Shown: piece after piece, positions 62,728 through 64,000 of the stretch
How the letters are laid out: every line of letters starts with the position of its first letter
Position numbering within the stretch: position 1 is the stretch's first letter
Source of the DNA: CALBJU01 sp965247125
Lineage (GTDB): Bacteria > Bacteroidota > Rhodothermia > Rhodothermales > UBA10348
Direction of reading: 5' to 3'
DNA length: 64,000 nucleotides
Assembly: GCA_965247125.1 (NCBI GenBank)
Contig: CBDFGO010000002.1
Coordinates: forward strand, 434,001-498,000
Made by a program: the position numbers and the translations under genes
The notes under the pieces: generated by a model
What the model was told of the DNA's origin: nothing
The model's input: the letters and a program-made list of their open reading frames with translations, nothing else
The model's database searches: none

Positions 62728-64000
62728 ATGCAGCTGACAACGCTGGATCTGTTCGCATTCGTATCGTTTGTTCTTTTTGTAGTCGGTGTTTCACTCTACG
62801 CCGGACGCAAGGAAGAGACCGATGAGGATTATTTTCTGGCGGGGCGAAATCTATCGTGGTGGCTCATCGGATTTTCTCTGATCGCGTCCAATATTTCCAC
62901 TGAGCACTTTGTTGGGATGGCCGGGCGCGGCTATGAACTCGGACTTGCGATTGCCTCCTACGAATGGATGGCGGCCGTGACGCTCGTTATTGTGGCCCTC
63001 TTTTTTCTTCCGCGTTTCTTGCGCGCCGGTATTTTTACGATCCCCGAATATCTCGAGTATCGATATAGCGTGGCGGCTCGGACCCTCATGGCCGTCCTCA
63101 TGATGGTGATCTATATTTTCGTTGCGCTGGCTGCGGTCCTGTACTCGGGTGCGCTGGCGTTGCAACAGATATTCGACCTGGAGCTGGTTACCGGAATCTG
63201 GTTGATCGGCATACTCGCAGGTACCTACACCGTATATGGCGGTCTCAAAGCAGTGGTGTGGTCAGACCTTATTCAGGGCATTGCGCTTCTTCTTGGAGGT
63301 GCGTTGATCACCGTGCTGGCGCTTGACGCGGTCGGAGGCTGGGATGCATTTGTAGCCAGCTCGTCGGACAAGCTGCATACAGTCCTGCCGTGGAATCACC
63401 CTGAAATGCCGTGGCTGGCGGTTTTTGTCGGAGGTCTCTGGATTCCAAATCTGTTCTACTGGGGACTCAATCAGTTCATCACGCAGCGTACGCTTGGAGC
63501 GAAAAGCCTGAAAGAAGGTCAAAACGGAATTTTCCTGGCGGCCGGGATCAAACTCATCATCCCGATGATCATCGTCTTTCCAGGAATCATGGCAGCGCAA
63601 CTGTACGCCGGGCAGATCAGCCAGGCCGATGCGGCGTATCCGGTGCTGATGCGAAACCTGCTTCCTGCCGGACTGCGAGGGATCATGTTCGCTGCATTAT
63701 TCGGCGCGGTCATGAGCAGCCTGGACTCCATGCTGAATTCGGCATCGACGATTTTGACAATGGATGTCGTGAAGCGGCACCTTCGCCCGACAGCTACGGC
63801 AAAGCAGCTCGTTCGAACGGGTCGGCAGGCGACCGCCTTCTTTGTAATTGCTGGATGCCTTTGGGCACCCTTTATTTCGAGTTTCGAAGGCGTATTCACG
63901 TACATCCAACTGGTTTGGGGATTCATATCGCCGGGCATCGTGGCCGCGTTTGTGGTTGGAATGATTTCAAAACGGACGCCTCCACGTGCGGCTGTGGGTG
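62728..64000 (+). CDS. Sodium/solute symporter (SSS family), partial
   Basis: At least 424 residues of a sodium:solute symporter run off the right edge of the window. The first helix is at about residues 5-23. Family blocks include EDYFLAGRNLSWWLIGFSLI, ASNISTEHFVGMAGRGYELG, LRAGIFTIPEYLEYRYSVAA, GTYTVYGGLKAVVWSDLIQG and LFGAVMSSLDSMLNSASTIL. It most resembles the glucose/galactose or SglT-like branch. It is co-directional with, and 36 bases after, the glycosidase gene, so the sugar released there may be its substrate (inference). Confidence 0.92.
   Translation, partial: MQLTTLDLFAFVSFVLFVVGVSLYAGRKEETDEDYFLAGRNLSWWLIGFSLIASNISTEHFVGMAGRGYELGLAIASYEWMAAVTLVIVALFFLPRFLRAGIFTIPEYLEYRYSVAARTLMAVLMMVIYIFVALAAVLYSGALALQQIFDLELVTGIWLIGILAGTYTVYGGLKAVVWSDLIQGIALLLGGALITVLALDAVGGWDAFVASSSDKLHTVLPWNHPEMPWLAVFVGGLWIPNLFYWGLNQFITQRTLGAKSLKEGQNGIFLAAGIKLIIPMIIVFPGIMAAQLYAGQISQADAAYPVLMRNLLPAGLRGIMFAALFGAVMSSLDSMLNSASTILTMDVVKRHLRPTATAKQLVRTGRQATAFFVIAGCLWAPFISSFEGVFTYIQLVWGFISPGIVAAFVVGMISKRTPPRAAVG

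Overview
The window looks like a chromosomal segment of a moderately GC-rich, Gram-negative, heterotrophic bacterium, most likely from the Bacteroidota/Rhodothermota side of the tree (inference). The main reasons are a Por/type IX secretion C-terminal sorting domain (NYPNPFNP motif, near 36400), a TonB-dependent receptor, many lipoproteins and beta-propeller proteins, PadR-controlled FtsX/MacB-type permeases with permease-prefix domains, and an abundance of membrane Ser/Thr kinases. No tRNA, rRNA, CRISPR array, phage module or replication origin was seen.

Layout. (1) 1-13527, minus strand: a tandem array of at least five paralogous Ser/Thr protein kinases, each a cytoplasmic kinase domain, one membrane segment and a TolB/PD40-type propeller. 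The fifth begins at the left edge (only its first nine codons are present). A nucleotidyltransferase gene sits inside the array. One kinase (36-4116) is split by an IS256-family element (779-2162) with a perfect 9-bp target duplication; removing the element restores an 895-codon frame. (2) 13608-20117: a GntP-type permease with a frameshift, DUF2164, DUF4396 and DUF2339 proteins, a membrane-anchored winged-helix regulator, DoxX, and a GRP-type sugar/DMT permease. (3) 20279-24843: an 11-bp tandem repeat, a secreted serine hydrolase, a DUF4399 lipoprotein, a strong bidirectional terminator, and a sialate O-acetylesterase. (4) 24950-29829: a sensor kinase/response regulator pair followed by a secreted propeller protein; the sensor gene is out of frame at a run of 13 C. 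(5) 30048-33741: PadR regulator plus FtsX-like permease, the latter truncated by a second IS256-family copy (32196-33579) that lacks a target duplication and also truncates a small membrane-protein gene on its other side. (6) 33775-43268: gamma-glutamyltransferase, outer-membrane barrel, T9SS-sorted propeller protein (frameshifted), lipoproteins, a SnoaL-like protein, and an intact PadR/permease pair. (7) 43441-51365: a Ser/Thr kinase with TPRs, a small membrane protein carrying seven copies of the octapeptide GEEPTVIG, and a very large subtilase with an inserted domain and a VWA domain (frameshifted). (8) 51407-64000: sialidase-like lipoprotein, OsmC, DinB, TonB receptor, VPS10/BNR-repeat protein, an MGH1-like glycoside hydrolase lipoprotein and a sodium/solute symporter that runs off the right edge.

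Functional picture (inference): a signalling-rich region in an organism living on polymers and peptides. Kinases with different extracytoplasmic propellers, a two-component system and two PadR/permease modules would sense envelope conditions. The secreted hydrolases, TonB receptor and symporters would feed on carbohydrate and protein.

The most noteworthy items are the kinase array and its IS insertion, the GEEPTVIG repeat protein beside a kinase, and the C13 tract in the histidine kinase. Four genes carry single-base frameshifts, all at homopolymer runs, so assembly error must be excluded before calling any of them pseudogenes.
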